Source: Bromus sterilis
Lineage: Eukaryota > Streptophyta > Magnoliopsida > Poales > Poaceae
Length of the DNA: 64,000 bases
Reading direction: 5' to 3'
NCBI GenBank assembly: GCA_950022295.1
Contig: OX465597.1
Coordinates: forward strand, 58,453,016 to 58,517,015
The translations under genes were made by a program, and so were the position numbers. Positions 55,045 to 64,000 of the stretch are shown one piece after another. The notes under the pieces were generated by a model, which saw nothing but the letters and a program-made list of their open reading frames with translations, made no database searches and was not told the DNA's origin. Each line of letters begins with the position of its first letter. Positions within the stretch are counted from its first letter, which is position 1.

Positions 55045-55348
55045 GCAGAGGTGAGCGGCGCGGCGACCGGGGTTGAGCGGGGCCGATGGCAGCTGAAGGC
55101 CGGATGGGTAGACACGACGGGTAGTTTCCTGAAATTTCCATCGCGCCAATGCATTTTCTAGATACGGGACGCGCTCGGGTCGGGGCGCCGACCCTTGTTT
55201 CTATGGGTCGAGGGGGGAAATTTGCGGTGCCCCTTCAAAAAAATTACGGTTCGCCCAGTATCTGTTTGGCACTTTTTTTCGCCCGAACACTTAAACTGAC
55301 GGTTATTGTAAAGGTCCGCGTCTTTTAAAGGGTCTGCTACAATTGCTC
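55045..55348. mobile_element. Right remnant of the PIF/Harbinger-like element
   Basis: It runs from the end of element C to the terminal repeat TTGCTC at 55,348. A GC-rich part (55,045-55,210) is followed by an AT-richer end. No ORF is supported. It pairs with 19,020-19,172. Confidence 0.55.
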
Positions 55349-55351
55349 TTA

Positions 55352-55810
55352 TTACTAGTATTTAAAAATCAAACATGATTACCTCTACCGACACACCGCA
55401 TTGTACACAAAAGAAACCACACACGTTCGATCAAGCAAACTTAAACACATCCAACTGTCCACAATACATCAAACAGCTCAACAATCACGATTAAATTTTC
55501 ATATCGAAGTAGGCTTCTATGCCGCCTCTTCTGCACAACCCTACTGTCCAAATTGAACGTCGTGTGAAGGATGAGTTACCGTTGTTGCTGAAGAGCATGT
55601 ATGTGGCGTTCAATCACTACATCACCGCCACACCAAGTATGGCTCGGCAAGGCCTTCATTAAGGAGGTGTCACTGCTGGCCGCGAAGGCGTGCAATAGTC
55701 GCATCCACTACCTCGACCGCGAAGGAGAGAGCGACCAAGGTGGCGACACATAAGGAGTGACCTAATGTGGCGCGTTGGCTCGGCTCGCCAAACCAGATGA
55801 CTATGCCGTC
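55352..55810. other. Low-copy-looking DNA right of the nest
   Basis: About 460 bp between the Harbinger target site and the F LTR. A plus-strand frame from about 55,518 encodes about 50 residues (MPPLLHNPTVQIERRVKDEL at its start) before a stop, and has no domain I recognise. No terminal repeats are seen. It should be contiguous with 16,966-19,016 before the nest formed. Confidence 0.35.
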
Positions 55811-56228
55811 TGATGTGCGAGGTGATAATAGTGATTTCTCGCCCTTCGTTGGTGAGCCCCAAGTGGAAGGCGTGATGTAGCACAGCAGCAAATTTCCCTC
55901 AGTAAAGATACCAAGGTTTGTCTCCAGTAGGACTCCAGAGATGATAAGTAGGTGTCAGCGGCGCAACTGACGCGGACCTGCACACAGACACAAATAACTT
56001 TGTTCCCAACGAAGTTCAGAGAGGTTGTCAATCTCTACGGTCTTGTTGTTCACAAAGGATCAAACACAAGGGATAATGATAGCAACTGAAAGTAAAAGCA
56101 GAAAAGTAAATGAGCGTGGAAACAGTAATGAGGATATGGACCGGGATACGTGATGTTCACTAGTGATGTCTCTCTCCCAAAAGACGATAAAACTGCTATG
56201 CGAGGTGAACAAATTACAGAAGGGCAAT
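55811..56228 (-). mobile_element. LTR start of retrotransposon F, interrupted by D
   Basis: Plus-strand TGATGTGCGAGG at 55,811 is the inverse of the LTR end CGCACATCA of element A, and the next 400 bp match the corresponding part of the A LTR on the minus strand. Element D cuts it at 56,229. The remainder would lie beyond the D element, outside the window. Confidence 0.85.
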
Positions 56229-57612
56229 TGATACGTCTCAAACGTATCTACTTTTCCAAACACATTTGCTATTGTTTTGCCCTCATTCTTGCATGACTTG
56301 GACGAAACTAACCCGGACTAACGCTGTTTTCAGCAGAGCTGCCTGTATGGTTTATTTGTGCGTAGGAAAATGGATTTTTAGACGTCCCAGAAAATTCCCA
56401 GAAAATTACCTAAAAATCCACGCACCCGAAGGAGCCAGATGCCAGAAGTGGGACCAGAGGGGAGCCCTGGGGGCCCCAGGCGCCCCCCTGGCGCGGCCAG
56501 GGGTGGGGCCGCGCCCTCTGGCCGCCTGGGATTCTCCCCCCTCCTCTGGTGCCCTACCGAGGCTCCTATTTATCCCCGGTACGAGAAAACCCCAGAACAG
56601 GAGTCTTTTTCCCAGTTTCCGTCGCGGAGCCGCCTCCACCCTCTGTTCTTCTTCGGGAGGGATAATCTGGAGGCTTATTTGGCCTCCAGAGAGGGGAGAT
56701 CGTCGCCATCGTCATCACCATCACCACTCCATCCATCCTCCATGACTTCTCTTCATATGTGTGAGTAATTCCCCGCTGTAGGCAAAGAGGATGGTAGGGA
56801 TTGGATGAGTTTAATCATGTAATAATTCGTCAGATTGTTGGGGGCATGTTGCCTATCATCTACTTTGGTGTTTATCATCTTTGCTACAATTCGTTGTTCT
56901 TAATGCTTGTCACTTTGGGCCCGAGTGCCATGTTTTTCAAATCTGAACCTTATGTGTTTTCATGAATATATTTGTGTTTTAGATCCTATCTATGAGTTGT
57001 ATGCACCTATTATGGCCCGGAACCGGCGATCCCAAAGGTGACAGCTTGGGACACCAAAGGGGACGGTCCATAATTTAAGGATTCCATGTATCCATTGAGT
57101 TTATTGCTTTGTTCCGGTGCTCTTTGACAGGAGCACCTTAATCTCCATAAGTTCCTTTTGGCCCCATTCATAGCGGGATGGTAGGACAAAAGATGTTGTG
57201 TAAGTTATTATTGCAAGCACGCACAACTACCTACGGGATACATGCCTATTGTTTGATATTTGCCTAGATGATCATTGCTTTTCTGTGTGCCTTGCCCCAT
57301 GTTAGAATCTATTATATGTTTACTCTCATCCATGCAGCGCCCAACCATCCATCTCCCTAACCTACAGTATTTTCATTCCTGCTGGTCGTTAGTTATTACT
57401 TTTGTTGTTACTTTTGTTGTTGCTACCATCACTATCATATTATCGTTACTACTTATCTATCGTTGCAAGCAAGTATATTTCAGGTGCGGTTGAATTGACA
57501 ACTCAACTGTCAAAGCTTATAAATACTCTTTGGCTCCCCGTGTGTCGAATCAATAAATTGGGTTAACTTACCCGCGAAGACTACCTCGATCCCTTATGCC
57601 TGTGGGGCATCA
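56229..57612 (+). repeat. 5' LTR of D
   Basis: 1,384 bp, TGATACGTCTC...GGGGCATCA. Promoter-like CTATTTATCCCCG near 56,567, followed by a GC-rich leader and a CATC tract near 56,708. Collinear with the LTRs of E. Confidence 0.93.
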
Positions 57613-57624
57613 AGCAGCGTTTTT

Positions 57625-57641
57625 TGGCGCTGTTGTCGGGG
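57625..57641 (+). other. Primer-binding site of D (tRNA-Asp type, two changes)
   Basis: TGGCGCTGTTGTCGGGG differs from the perfect site in E at two positions, both C-to-T, as expected for decay after insertion. Confidence 0.85.
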
Positions 57642-57699
57642 AGCATAGCAATATTTATAAGTCTACTTGAAGTATCCTGCCTGCTGCATATCATCCGCT

Positions 57700-60378
57700 A
57701 TGGGTAAGAAAGGAGACCCCAAGGTTCCGATCTTACCATCCCGTACAAGAAAAGGTACTGTTCTGAACACTAGTGCTACACTTGATTCACCTTCTGTTAT
57801 GAGTAAGTTTACTTCACCACCACTACATGATGCTTCTATTGAGTTTGTTACTATATCCGATACTTTTGATGATGCGTCCACTACTCTTGATGATGTTACT
57901 TTTCTTGGTCACCATATTGAAACTCAGACTGCTAAGGCTGCAGCAAAATCCAAGACCGAGACCCCTGCTACCTATATTCCTACCTGCAAAACCTTTGGTT
58001 ACCCGAGCTTAGATGAACTCAGGGAGAGAATCCTTAATGATGATTATGTTACTGTTGATGATGATTTTTGCAGGGAACTCAGAGAGTGTGTCGACTTTGA
58101 CCCTGGTGCTGTTAAAGAGTTGCTCAAAAGGCACGCCATGAAGAACAAAGTTATTCCTAATCCTCAATTTGCCACATCTCCTATATGCATCACTGATCCT
58201 GATTATGATTTCTCTGTTGATCTTTCACTTATATCTACAGTCGAGGCTGACCCATTTTATGGCAGAGAAAATGATGATGCTATAGCACACTTGACCAAAC
58301 TTGCTGAGTTGAGCGACCTATTCACTACTGACGAGAAGATACGAAACTTCTATGTGGCCAAGCTTTTTCCTTTTTCTTTGAAGGGAGACGCTAAATCATG
58401 GTACGATGCATTACCCTATGGTTCCGTTAAAAGTCCTCAGGACTTAGTCAAAAATTTTGTTGATAAGTATTTCCCATCTCATCTACAAAATGCTGCTTTG
58501 CAAAGAATCTACAACTTTAAACAATTGCAGGATGAGCAACTCCCTAAAGCTTGGGGGAGGTTTTGTGATTTACTTAAGGTTATGCCAGGACATGGAGTCC
58601 CCAAGAATGAACTGCTTGATATATTTTATGTTGGATTAACCGATGAATCCAGAACCTATCTAGATAGTTGTGCTAGTTATGTTTTCAGGGAAAGAACCCC
58701 GGACGATGCTGAAGAATTAATGTGCAAAATTGCCAAGAACTATGAAGACTGGTCCGTTCCTGAACCACTTCTACCACCGAAAAAGAGGGGCATGCTTGTT
58801 CTGAACCCCGAAGATATGAAAGAAGCAAAGAAGTCTATAAAGGAGAAAGTTATTAAAGCCGAAGACGTGAAGAATTTACCGCCTATTGAGAAGTTGTGTG
58901 AGCCTACTACTCACCCTCCCTTGGTAGAGGTACACTCTCTATTAGACTTTACTAAAATTGACATCCCTAAATTTAAGCCTCCCGACCAATGTTTAGATGA
59001 GCTTGATAATTTTATTGTTAAGCAAGACCATTTTAATAGGAAGTTACAAAGTCAATTGCATGATAATTCTCTTGCTATCAAAAGTTTGTGTGATGTTCTA
59101 GAAAGAACAGTTAATGATGTTAAATGTCTTGTTAAGCATTTTCATATGGTTCAAACTCAGCTTGAACAAATTTCTAGTGTGCAAAAAGATTTGCTAGCTA
59201 ATAATGCCAAACAGGACATACAAGCTTATGGAATCAAAACTAGGGGTGGAACACACACCCAGGACCCACTCTATCCTGAGGGGCATCCAAAGAGAATCGA
59301 GCAAGATTCTCAAGTACAAGAAGAAGACGAGACTGTTAGCTCTCCGAAGAAAGAGAAGAAGAAGAAACACAAGGAGGCTGACAATCCCGATGATCCTATT
59401 ACAAGTGAAAAGCTAGTTATTGATCCTAACAACATATCTACCTCCGATGCTGAAACAGAAGACGGTGCCAAGTCTGAAGAAAAAGACACGGAGAAGGATG
59501 ATTCTCCCCAGGTAAGAGAAGAAGAAGCACCCGATAAACGCAAAAGGTACTCAAAAGAATACTTCATCGCAAGGAGACATGGGAAGGAAAGAGAAACATG
59601 GATACAGAAACCCATGCCCTTTCTAGGTAAATCCCTCAAATCTAAAGAAGAAGAGCATTATAATAAATTTTGTGAATGGATGAAACCTCTTTTTCTTCAA
59701 ATTCCTTTGACCGATGCTATTAAGTTACCTCCTTATTCGAAATATATGAAAGATATTATTACTAATAAAAGAAAAGTTCTTAATGAGGCAATATCTACTA
59801 TGCTTGCTAACTACTCTTTCCGTGGAAGGATTCCTAAGAAGCTCGGCGATCCAGGTATACCCACCATTCCTTGCTCCATAAAAAATAATTACGTCAGAAC
59901 TGCTTTATGTGATCTTGGTGCAGGAGTGAGTGTTATGCCCTTCTCTCTTTACAAAAGGATTTGTTTAGAGAAACTAATCCCTACAGATATCTCCCTTCAG
60001 ATGGATGACAAGTAAACAGCTGTCCCAATAGGTATTTGTGAGGATGTACCCGTTGAAGTTGCTAACTGTTTGATCCTTACAGATTTTGTTGTGCTTGACA
60101 TGCCCGAGGATGGGAACGTGTCCATTATCCTTGGTAGACCTTTTCTTAACACCGCAGGTGCTATCATTGATTGCAATAAAGGAAAGGTCACCTTCAACGT
60201 TGATGATAAAGAACACACGGTGTATTTTCCAAAGAAGATTGACAAGAGGCATGGCCTTAACTCTATAGAGAATATCGAGACCGTGAAGATTGGAGAATGG
60301 GACTGTCCACTACATGTGTACCACAAATACAGAACCATTATGGTGGGGACAATGTCCATTAAAGTGAAGGTGCAATGA
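57700..60378 (+). pseudogene. gag-protease polyprotein of D, one internal stop
   Basis: Start MGKKGDPKVPILPSRTRKG (57,700), chosen because E has the same ATG; an upstream non-ATG reading from 57,667 is unlikely. Layout as in E: gag core around residues 215-330 (TTDEKIRNFYVAKLFPFSLK, DEQLPKAWGRFCDLLKVMPG), charged linker (VSSPKKEKKKKHKEADNPDD), then aspartic protease with ALCDLGAGVSVMP. Codon 772 is TAA (60,013-60,015) where E has TCA, a C-to-A change. The frame then continues open to 60,378, including IILGRPFLNTAGAIID. The stop falls between the catalytic motif and the second protease motif, so gag could still be made but protease would be cut. Total length equals the E copy exactly (2,679 bp). 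Confidence 0.93.
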
Positions 60379-60950
60379 TCACTTCATAAGAGGGGAGACT
60401 TTTTGTTCTATATATCGTCGGTTTGTTGGTAAGACTTGATCAACCTTGCTAGTGAGCTTGTTTTATATAGGTAAAAAGTTAAGATTGTTTTGTTTTCATT
60501 TGCTTTAGCTTTCATTCTCTTTGCTGTACCAAGTTTTTATGTTTTTGACGCTTCACAATACTAATCACTGCTTTAAGTTTTCAGAAAGTTTTGCAGCTTT
60601 TTGAACTCCGAGAAATTTTCAACAGTGAAGTTTTCAAAAAAAATCCAGAAAAATAAAAATAAAAATTTCCATGCCGGGAGTGACCCAGAGGCACCTGGGG
60701 CTGACCAGGGGGGCCACCAGTGGCCCAGGCGGCCAGATGGCGCGGCCGCGCCAGCCCCCTGGCCGCGCCCACAGGGCGCCTAGGGCCCACAGGGCAGCCA
60801 GCCAGGTAAGTCTTCTTCCTCCTCCTTCTTCTCTCTCCAGAAACACGAGTTCTGCATTTGGTTCTTGCGTTCTTGCTGTTCTTGGAGGCGATTTTCGATC
60901 TCTCTCTATAGCCCACCATTCGAGCTGAAATTTTGAGCAAATACTCCCTT

Positions 60951-61170
60951 GTATGTAACTCCTCCACTCCTCCAAATAGATTTTTGGTTGGTGGCTACAT
61001 TTGTGAGTATTTAGTAGTTCTTGGTGCTGTTTATATGAGCTTGCATGCATGTGTAGAATTTTATTTTCCAAGTTTTGATGCAAGTTTATGCCTTAGGTAA
61101 GTGAGTTGAGTAGTTTGCCTTAACTCACTTTGTTTAAATCCTTGTTTTTGTAATTTTTCAAAAATTTCAG
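60951..61170 (+). other. 220-bp intron upstream of ORF2 of D
   Basis: The segment begins GTATGT and ends TTTTTCAAAAATTTCAG, both canonical plant splice sites, with a branch-point-like CTTAACTCAC about 50 bp before the 3' end and T-rich sequence between. In E the same place (31,113/31,114) lacks exactly these 220 bp: flanks CTCCCT and AAATGAG are joined with a single base between. Removing the segment from D leaves T where E has G, so one substitution is required. The intron lies in the leader of ORF2, two bases before its ATG. Confidence 0.75.
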
Positions 61171-61172
61171 AA

Positions 61173-62387
61173 ATGAGTTTTCTAGGAAGAGCAAAAGGGT
61201 GGCTTGGAAAGAAAAGGCCCGAGCGCTCCGATCGAGTTACGAGAGCTTCAGCTTCACCCTCGGCTGCTAGGGTGAGCTACAACGAAGATCATGTGCCCTT
61301 AGAGTTGTTGGAGGACACAAATCAAGCACGTGCAATGACTTTCCCGTGCGATGAATTCCTTGAAGCTGCAGGAATTAGGGAGGAGTTTTATAATCTTTGT
61401 GCTAATGCAGGTTTGACGCGGCTCGCAACGTGCCGTGTTACCCAGTATCAAAAACTCACCTCCTGTTTCATTAACAGTTTTAGATATAACCTTGATGATG
61501 GTTCTGTTGAGTTTAAAATTTATAATGATCTTTTGACCATGCCTTTGGAAAGGTTTTGTGAAATAATAGGTGTGCCGAACGTGGGACAGACTGCGAAGAT
61601 GACCTCTCAGCCCTCCGAGCTGAGAACCGTCTTCAACTCGCTCTGTAGCATGGATACGAGGGATATTCATCGGTCAAAGATCTCCAGCATCTTATTTCCA
61701 CACCTCAGGTATTTTGCGTATTATATTGCTAGAGGGGTGTTAGCTCGTGACAACACGAGCAACATATCTGCGCCGGATATTGCTATCCTGGCAACCGCCC
61801 TTTCGGGGAGGTTTGATTATAATGTGGGTGGCTTAATTGCTCGACGCCTTGCTATGAACGGTAACAAGGGAGACTTATTTGGTGGCGTTTACGCCACACT
61901 TATCCTAGAGTCTCTTAATGGCACCCCACACCCCGATGATAAGCCTTTTACTTATTTAAGTTTTGATCTTGCTGCTATGAAAAGGCATAAGTTTGTTACC
62001 ATGACTTCCGAGTTTGGTAACCTTGATTATATCTTACGTTTCGGAGCTACCACGGAACGCAAGATCCGTCTACCTGCACCTCTTTTGTTTGATTTTTCTC
62101 GCAGGAACGGATGGTCCTTTGATGTTATCCAGTTCGATGAGTTCGTGGTCCAGCATCAGTTTCATAACCCCATGGAGGGGGTTGTGCCCGACGAGGAGGA
62201 GCATGGTGAGTTCCCACCTTTCCAGGGAGAGACCGTCACCCAGTTTGGTGAAGGGTCTTCTTCTGCTTGGAGCGCGGATCCTTCTTCGTGCGAGGATCCG
62301 AGGACTTCGGTGTACGCGCCGGAAGCCTCATACGATCCTTGGACTCACCCGTACTACCCTGGAGCAGGAGGCTCCTGGGGACATTAG
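61173..62387 (+). CDS. Second ORF of D, 404 aa, function unknown
   Basis: Intact from MSFLGRAKGWLGKKRPERSD, a basic start, to a stop. The middle is well conserved with E: FPCDEFLEAAGIREEFYNLC, RLATCRVTQYQKLTSCFINS, LLTMPLERFCEIIGVPN. The C-terminal third is acidic (VVPDEEEHGEFPPFQG) and ends in an aromatic, Gly-rich tail (HPYYPGAGGSWGH). The arrangement of the middle block recalls the ATHILA ORF-1 family (PF03078), a plant retroelement protein of unknown role, but this is only an impression. It follows gag-protease on the same strand and would need a spliced or internal transcript for translation. It is not an RT, integrase or obvious envelope protein; no signal peptide or membrane span is evident. 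Confidence 0.75.
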   Translation: MSFLGRAKGWLGKKRPERSDRVTRASASPSAARVSYNEDHVPLELLEDTNQARAMTFPCDEFLEAAGIREEFYNLCANAGLTRLATCRVTQYQKLTSCFINSFRYNLDDGSVEFKIYNDLLTMPLERFCEIIGVPNVGQTAKMTSQPSELRTVFNSLCSMDTRDIHRSKISSILFPHLRYFAYYIARGVLARDNTSNISAPDIAILATALSGRFDYNVGGLIARRLAMNGNKGDLFGGVYATLILESLNGTPHPDDKPFTYLSFDLAAMKRHKFVTMTSEFGNLDYILRFGATTERKIRLPAPLLFDFSRRNGWSFDVIQFDEFVVQHQFHNPMEGVVPDEEEHGEFPPFQGETVTQFGEGSSSAWSADPSSCEDPRTSVYAPEASYDPWTHPYYPGAGGSWGH

Positions 62388-62410
62388 CCGCTACCGACTT
62401 AGGACAAAAG

Positions 62411-62427
62411 CCTAAGCTTGGGGGAGT
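62411..62427 (+). other. Internal polypurine-like motif after ORF2 of D
   Basis: CCTAAGCTTGGGGGAGT, 23 bases after the ORF2 stop, equals the motif in the same place in E and the core of E's polypurine tract at the LTR. Confidence 0.7.
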
Positions 62428-64000
62428 ACGTGCCCTTCTCACTTTTCCATTGTATTATCCATTTTTCTCACTTTGATCTTTTTGAAGCTTTTGCCCGTTT
62501 TTCTTTCTTTCTTTCTTTGCAAAAACAACAAAAAGATTTTCTCTTTTCTTTTGTTTTCTTTTAACCTTTGAAAAACCCAAAAAGATTTCCTTTCTCTATT
62601 TAGTTTGCTTTGTTTTCAGAGATCAGCTCGAGTCTGCGATGGTATTTGATTATATTTCCTACGTTCGATCGTGCAAGTGACGAGGCAGTAATGACGAAGA
62701 TCGACGGAAGGGAAGCAACAAGGAAAACCGGTATGAACTCTTCTTGTTTCTACTTTTGTACATATGCTTGTACTTATGATCTAGAGACCAGCTTGTAGCG
62801 ACATAGTGCTATGTTTACAATGCTTTCCCAGTGTTCATGCTTTCCTTGTGTCTAGTCTCAAGTAGCTAGGGTACATATTGTGTTTTTGAAATGATTTACA
62901 TGCAGTGCATTGTTCATGGTTTGGCACACTGGAGTGGTATTTACCTTCGGAGAATTTTTGGATTGACTTGGCACATGTTCACACATGCTTATGACTAAAA
63001 AGTCTACTCTTGCCTTGATGATCTTTTTGTTTCAGAATAGTTATATCACTTTCATGCACGATTCAATGTTGTCTTGTCGCTCTGCATGATTATGACAGTT
63101 ATTGCTCTCTAGTTTGTCGCTTCCCAGTCTTTTGCTAGCCTTCGCTCGCATTAAGCGGAATTCTGCTTGTGCTTCCAAACTCCTTTTCAAACCCAGTTGT
63201 TCCATTTGAGTCCACCATACCTACCTATATGTGGTATTTACCGGCCACTCCTAACTTAGACTTTCTTGTGCCATCTCAAAATTTATTCAAAAGCTTCCCT
63301 TTTGTAACCGTACAAGCTCATGGTGCGGTGAGGGGAAATCAGTATCTTGCATGCAAAAAATATTTTGACGGAAGTTTTAACTAGTCAAAACAGAAAAATA
63401 AAAAAAATATGAGAGTTACACCTCCCCCATACTTGATGATGGAGTGAAATGGACCAAATGCTGCTTATGATAGGTGGAACGATACCCTCCTTCCATCCTT
63501 GAGGCAAAATAAAAGGTTCCATAGACCATCGAAGATTAATGGATAAGGGAATATGTGTAAGCAAAAAGCATTATATATGGTTGGCATGGGAGATATTGAG
63601 AGACCTTTACCGTTCACCGTTGAATGGAAAGTTGCACTTATCAAAAATATTTTATCTCTGCTTTCAAAACCAAGAGCTCTGGCACATGTTTAGTCTTTGC
63701 TTCCTTTCACGGGTTTTCAACCTTGCCATCAAAATCCACGGTTCGAGAGTCTCCCCTTCTTTCTTCAAAGCACCAACTATGAGAGCATAATTTTCATTCT
63801 TAGTGTAAATGCATTGTCCCAAAGTATTACATTGTCTTCTGCATGCGTGTGTTATTGCTAGTCTGAAATACTGAGTTCTAGTCACCTTTAAAACTCCGGA
63901 GGAGTTTATGCATTTATGTTTTGCTTCACTCATGGAGGCTAGCGAAATGCCACTCAAGTATGTTCAAGCTATGTGCATTGTGATCCTGTTTTGATTTTCA
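62428..64000 (+). other. Non-coding 3' interior of D
   Basis: Collinear with 28,304-29,856 of E. Contains TTTC/TTTTC runs around 62,500-62,560. The longest frames are under 100 aa and match frames on the opposite strand of E only because the DNA is shared. Confidence 0.75.

Larger units (their letters stand above)
19020..55348. mobile_element. PIF/Harbinger (Tourist-like) element split by a 36-kb nest
   Basis: The left end reads GAGCAACTCTAGTAGATCC (19,020 onward). The right end, reversed, reads GAGCAATTGTAGCAGACCC (55,348 inward). Both are flanked by TTA (19,017-19,019 and 55,349-55,351), the 3-bp target preference of PIF/Harbinger elements. Surviving element sequence is about 19,020-19,172 and 55,045-55,348, some 450 bp; everything between is element C and its insertions. 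No transposase is visible, so it is a non-autonomous or MITE-sized copy. The inverted repeats match at most but not all positions over 23 bp, consistent with an old insertion. Confidence 0.6.
56229..64000 (+). mobile_element. LTR retrotransposon D, same family as E, runs off the window
   Basis: The 5' LTR (56,229-57,612) is followed by a primer site, a gag-protease ORF, an intron-bearing spacer, an intact second ORF and a non-coding 3' region. The window ends at the base matching 28,304 in E, so the 3' LTR should start about 225 bp beyond the end. The left flank GCAAT (56,224-56,228) is the candidate target copy. As in E, no RT or integrase is encoded. Confidence 0.93.

Noticed and set aside
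1..64000. Search for a reverse transcriptase or integrase domain in A, B, C, D, E
   Set aside because: No frame shows YxDD, integrase HHCC or DDE patterns in these elements. The only RT-related coding found is the LINE C-terminus.

Overview
The window is plant nuclear DNA from a large, repeat-rich grass genome, most likely a Triticeae species (wheat, Aegilops or a close relative). The reasons are a Copia LTR of the Angela/WIS/BARE type (starts TGTTGGATATG), a Stowaway MITE with CTCCCTCCGT ends, CACTA elements with CACTAGTAG ends, and several LTR families starting TGATACGTC. I see no intact host gene and no prokaryotic feature. Almost all of the 64 kb is transposable elements nested in one another. 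Most boundaries below rest on target-site duplications (TSDs), and several on an empty-site copy elsewhere in the window.

Left part (1-19,019). Fragments of two minus-strand LTR retrotransposons (1-1,773 and 1,774-4,069, the second with a frameshifted gag), a CACTA end (to 4,532) and a further LTR fragment (to 4,888) lead to a short non-TE stretch (4,889-5,225). A complete CACTA transposon follows at 5,226-16,962 (TSD CAT). It carries a two-exon fragment of a coiled-coil/membrane protein gene, a solo LTR (6,522-8,039, TSD ATAAT), a TNP2-type transposase pseudogene (8,053-11,331), a 338-bp tandem array, an internal cluster of terminal-type repeats with a TATA box, a small 100-aa ORF and a broken multi-exon second gene. 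Low-copy-looking DNA occupies 16,966-19,019.

Central nest (19,020-55,348), up to five levels deep. A small PIF/Harbinger (Tourist-like) element with TTA target sites is split by a long-LTR element (C, about 19,173-55,044). Element B (23,718-54,346, TSD GCTAG) sits in the right-hand LTR of C. B has LTRs of about 4.3 kb and a non-coding 2.7-kb interior, the architecture called LARD (Sukkula-like in barley). The left LTR of B carries a Copia solo LTR (24,069-25,744, TSD CACGT), a 5'-truncated LINE (26,082 to about 36,216) and a Stowaway MITE (39,540-39,802). The LINE holds a full 9.1-kb LTR element (E, 26,694-35,829, TSD GCGTC). The right LTR of B carries a full 7.5-kb LTR element (A, 43,135-50,637, TSD GTAGG).

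Right part (55,349-64,000). A short non-TE stretch is followed by an LTR fragment (F, from 55,811). Element D (56,229 to beyond the window) is inserted in F; it is a plus-strand relative of E.

Functionally, E and D encode a gag-protease polyprotein and an unrelated second ORF. A encodes a single unknown 410-aa protein. B and C encode nothing. No reverse transcriptase or integrase domain is recognisable in any of these, so all would depend on enzymes from other elements. A, E and G carry a primer-binding site matching the 3' end of tRNA-Asp, and D a slightly mutated one; B and C use initiator tRNA-Met. The most informative observation is that D keeps a 220-bp GT-AG intron in front of its second ORF, while E lacks exactly that segment, as if E was copied from a spliced RNA.
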